From positions 59,907,554-59,971,553 of the forward strand of contig OX485803.1 in the NCBI GenBank assembly GCA_950295325.1: a DNA stretch of 64,000 bases. The letters are read 5' to 3'. This document shows, piece by piece, positions 61,301-64,000 of this stretch (positions are counted from its first letter, which is position 1; the number at the start of each line of letters is the position of its first letter). Under the pieces are notes generated by a model that made no database searches, was not told the origin of the DNA, and saw only the letters and a program-made list of their open reading frames with translations. The stretch comes from Polytrichum commune (lineage: Eukaryota > Streptophyta > Polytrichopsida > Polytrichales > Polytrichaceae). The translations under genes and the position numbers were made by a program.

Positions 61301-62429
61301 CATATTGACTTCAAGTTTGTGGGCACATGGCTGGACTCACTTTTTAGCAGGTCATGTCTACCACAATCAAGAGGCCCATACCTAATTGAAACTAGGCACA
61401 GTAACTCTTCGTATGGAAGAAAGTTCGCTGCTAGCTTCTGAAAACCTAGCTCCAAAAACCTGGCCTGTTTTGGCGCTTACTAACAGAAGCAGAACAATGC
61501 CAAGGCTCTACACATAGTCACACCTCGTGCGGAGCTTCGGCAGATATCCACAAAAATGGGTCGAGCACACTACTGCTCTAAATATTCCATGATCAACTGA
61601 GAGGAACTCCAGGCAGCAATTGCTGAGCGTTCTCGAGAAAGAGGTTGTGGATAAAGGTCCTCGGCGGCAATCACGGGCTTCTAACAATTTTGTCAAGGCA
61701 GTAGTTTAGGGTGACGGTTAAGTCGGGGGCCTATGCACGGCTCTCACCAACCCAGGCAGGGAAGGATCAAATCGTCCCCGTTTCCAATCCCAAAAACAAA
61801 TGTGCAATGCTCCGAAGAGGAACGGAGTAGGCACATGTTGCTCCTCGCCACTTGTGGACAGATGGGTGAAGGATTGCGTGGTTGGAAATGAGCGAGTGAG
61901 TGAGCGAGCTTACCTGAGAATTGGCCAGCAACACGGGTGATGGGTCGAACAACGTGGTGGGGCTCAGGCCGGGCGGGATTGTCAAGTAGTCGCCTCCGCC
62001 GCCCATGGCGCGAGGATTCGGGAGATTTGGTGTGGGCCTGAACCTGCCGTTGGGGGGAGTGCCGGCTGGCCTAGGGGCCTTGCCTGCCTCCGCCTCCAGC
62101 CCTTCCGCATTGGCCGATCCTCTCGCTGCCAATCTCTCCGCGAAGCTCCCTCGCGCTGGGGACCTGCGCCCGTCGCTGTCCTCCAACACGGCCGCCTGGG
62201 GAGACAGGGCACCTGCCAGGAGGTGCGAGAACGACTTCATTTCCTGCTCCGACTCTTGCTCGTTCAAGAAACTGGACGCGATGGTCATGGGGCTGTCGGC
62301 TTTCAGATGTTGCTGTTGCTGCCCGCTCATGGATGATGACGAAGGCTGAGGGCGCGACGGAGTGGGCTTCAGCATGCCTCCTATGTCCCCCGAACTGCTG
62401 GTCGTCACCCCGGATTGCTCCCCTTCCAT
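58381..62429 (-). CDS. Group I WRKY transcription factor, 6 coding exons, about 706 aa
   Basis: Exons in transcript order: 62429-61914, 61211-61017, 60649-60094, 59824-59725, 59567-59364, 58930-58381. Introns are GT-AG. The acceptor before exon 5 could also be 59555, shortening the protein by four residues. Two WRKY domains: WRKYGQK at residues 334-340 (60361-60341) with YYKCTQANC...HNH, and at 509-515 (59410-59390) with YYKCTNVGC...HNH. Both keep C-X4-C...H-X-H zinc ligands, so the protein is group I. The C-terminal domain carries the family's conserved intron at PR/SYYKC. The N-terminus has [12 protein letters not shown] and [16 protein letters not shown], the MAPK-type SP cluster of this group, then a Gln/His-rich tract and the acidic [20 protein letters not shown] before KRR. 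Family role: nuclear W-box (TTGACC/T) binding in defence and stress. The ATG follows a GTG codon in frame; no better start is seen. Confidence 0.94.
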
Positions 62430-64000
62430 CACTCACATAGGCAAACGCCACCCGACAATCTCCTCCGATGCTTCGCTTCCTTCACACGCACTCATACGCC
62501 GCATGTAATCCCTCTCTACAAACACAGCCACGCCATTCACCACGCACAGCGTTTAGTATCAGTACCACCCAACAAGCGAGCGTTACAGCCCTGTTGCAAA
62601 GAGCGCCGCCCGAAGAGATAAAAGGTTTGACTTCCTCCCGACTTCCTAAAAGGCGCCAACAATCGCTCACAAAAACCAGCAATTTCAACGCAAGTAGGGT
62701 GGAGCAGCAAGAATCCCATCAAAGCTCACGGGAGCGTTGTGAGGGCGGTGCGAGATGGGTTCAGACGAAATGAGAGTTGTGATATGCGAGTGAAGACCAG
62801 CTACAACCGGACGGAGAGAGAGGGAGAGAGGGAGAGAGAGGGAGAGAGGGAGAGAGGGAGAGAGAGGAAAAAAGATTCCCCGTACACCTAGTCCATCTCC
62901 GGGGTACCCTACATCCTGAATCCGCTATGGGAAGAAATGCATGTCCGTGGCCGAGATGAAAATTAATCGACACGCCAACAATTAGAAGAGGATAAATTTC
63001 ATTTAGAATTTAGGCATTCAAGGTCGTCTTCCTCAATTACCTATGCCCCGTGAGGGAGGAGGAAGACGAGAAAACCCATCAGAGGAGGTCACGGGAAGCA
63101 CGCTCTTTCTCCCCCAGAATCACCAACCTGAACCCAAAGCTCCTACCGACAAGACCATCAATTTGTCGGAGAGCGAACTCCGCATTCTTTCCATCATACA
63201 GCCACACCTCGAATAAACCCGAAAATCCGGACACCCAGAGCCCAATTGCATAACCCTCCCCTCCCCCCTCAACCACTACTACTGACTAACTACCCACCCA
63301 TCCCTGTCAAAACCACCCCAACCAAAACAACTGGGCTGCAAACACGACACACAAAAACACCCCCTCCTGCACTACTCAAGCTGCTCACAACCAGCACAAA
63401 TTTTCATCCACGCAATCCCAAAACCTACCCCCAACCCCCGAATTTGGCATCCCATAGACAAAACACCTGCAAGCCAACGAGGTAACCGAGGAATGGGTGA
63501 TGATGATGCCCCAGCTTACCAGCTCCTTCTTCCACACCAGTCTCCGGTCTTCTTTTCCTCAACTCCTCCCCCTTCCTCTCACTCCCTCCTAAACCCTCGC
63601 CCGCCTTGCCTTGCCTTGCCTTCCTTGCGCTTGCGCTTGCTGCGGCTGCTGCTGTCGCGAAGGAACTCCAAAGGGAAGAAGCCCGAAGCTGGGCGGGCTG
63701 CAACACAAGGCCAGCAGCAGGGGAGTGGATCCAGTCAACCACGGCAGCCTCCCCACACGTTGCCAGCTCTTCTGGGCTGCCACCTCCGCGGCCGGAGTGA
63801 AAACTGATGCAACAAGTTACCCACTTTTAACTTACTTTCCCTCACAAGGCCTCCCAGTGAAAATCCGCGACACCCCCGGCCATTTGGCAATGGAAAAAGC
63901 GGTAATCCGAGCGGAGGGGGAGGCGTTTTGTCACTTTGTGGTCTTGCCGAGAGTCATGTGACGCAGGCACTTTGATCCAGGTCAAAGGAAGCCAACTATG
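62430..64000 (-). promoter_or_regulatory. WRKY leader/promoter zone, GC-rich with GA/CT tracts
   Basis: Upstream of the WRKY ATG. It contains a GAGAGGGA minisatellite (62813-62867; CT-rich on the gene strand), then a C-rich stretch (63250-63480) and CCTTGCCTTGCCTTGCCTTC plus CTGCTG (63602-63655), similar to the MAP65 upstream zone. No start site or gene on the opposite strand could be established. ORFs here are low-complexity. Confidence 0.5.
62813..62867. repeat. GAGAGGGA minisatellite in WRKY upstream region
   Basis: About 55 bp of pure purine repeats (GAGAGAGAGGGAGAGAGGGA pattern), a perfect homopurine/homopyrimidine tract 0.4 kb upstream of the ATG. Confidence 0.9.

Noticed and set aside
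61982..62451. Alternative-frame ORFs over WRKY exon 1 (both strands)
   Set aside because: Shadows of the GC-rich first coding exon, whose frame is fixed by in-phase splicing to the next exons.
62471..64000. Divergent gene at the right edge
   Set aside because: ORFs are Pro/Ser/Arg low-complexity in a GC-rich leader; no domain or splice structure.
1..64000. CRISPR arrays, rRNA or true tRNA genes
   Set aside because: No regular repeat-spacer pattern and no rRNA or cloverleaf sequence recognised; the only tRNA-like stretch is the SINE head.

Overview
This window is nuclear DNA of a land plant. It holds two intron-rich plant genes (a MAP65 microtubule bundler and a group I WRKY factor), both on the minus strand. 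They are separated by about 39 kb of AT-rich, repeat-filled intergenic DNA. Genus cannot be read from the sequence. Long repeat-rich spacers and GC-rich, CT-rich gene leaders fit a mid-sized plant genome, possibly a non-flowering one, but that is only an impression.

1-10360: a decayed non-LTR retrotransposon (LINE) on the plus strand. Order: a tandem 5' array that alternates 18-bp minisatellite blocks with copies of the ORF's own N-terminal segment; a 2A-like motif; an AP-type endonuclease; a reverse transcriptase with YADD; an RNase H; a CCHC-like C-terminal domain; and a structured 3' tail. Several stops and frameshifts make it non-coding today. 10361-13429 is spacer and the 3' flank of MAP65.

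13430-19603 (minus): MAP65, 11 coding exons, 617 aa. All junctions are GT-AG and in phase. A GC-rich, CT-rich leader/promoter zone follows to about 21.45 kb.

21.45-58.4 kb: intergenic. It contains four copies of a 0.41-kb MITE with ~45-bp terminal inverted repeats and 9-bp target duplications (Mutator type). One copy sits inside an exon of an unidentified gene fragment. There is a tRNA-headed SINE with a perfect 11-bp target duplication whose 3' tail matches the LINE tail, including a hairpin kept by compensatory changes. Other items are a near-perfect 190-bp-arm foldback, two further small inverted-repeat elements, duplicated minisatellite blocks (44.8-48.6 kb), unrecognised ORFs, and an unusual number of 9-14-bp poly-G/poly-C tracts.

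58381-62429 (minus): group I WRKY gene, 6 coding exons, about 706 aa, with two WRKY domains and MAPK-type SP sites. Its GC-rich leader/promoter runs to the window end.

The two host genes are unrelated in function: cytoskeleton and transcriptional control. The most interesting system is the LINE/SINE pair: an autonomous-type element and a short element that appears to borrow its 3' recognition structure, both present in one window.
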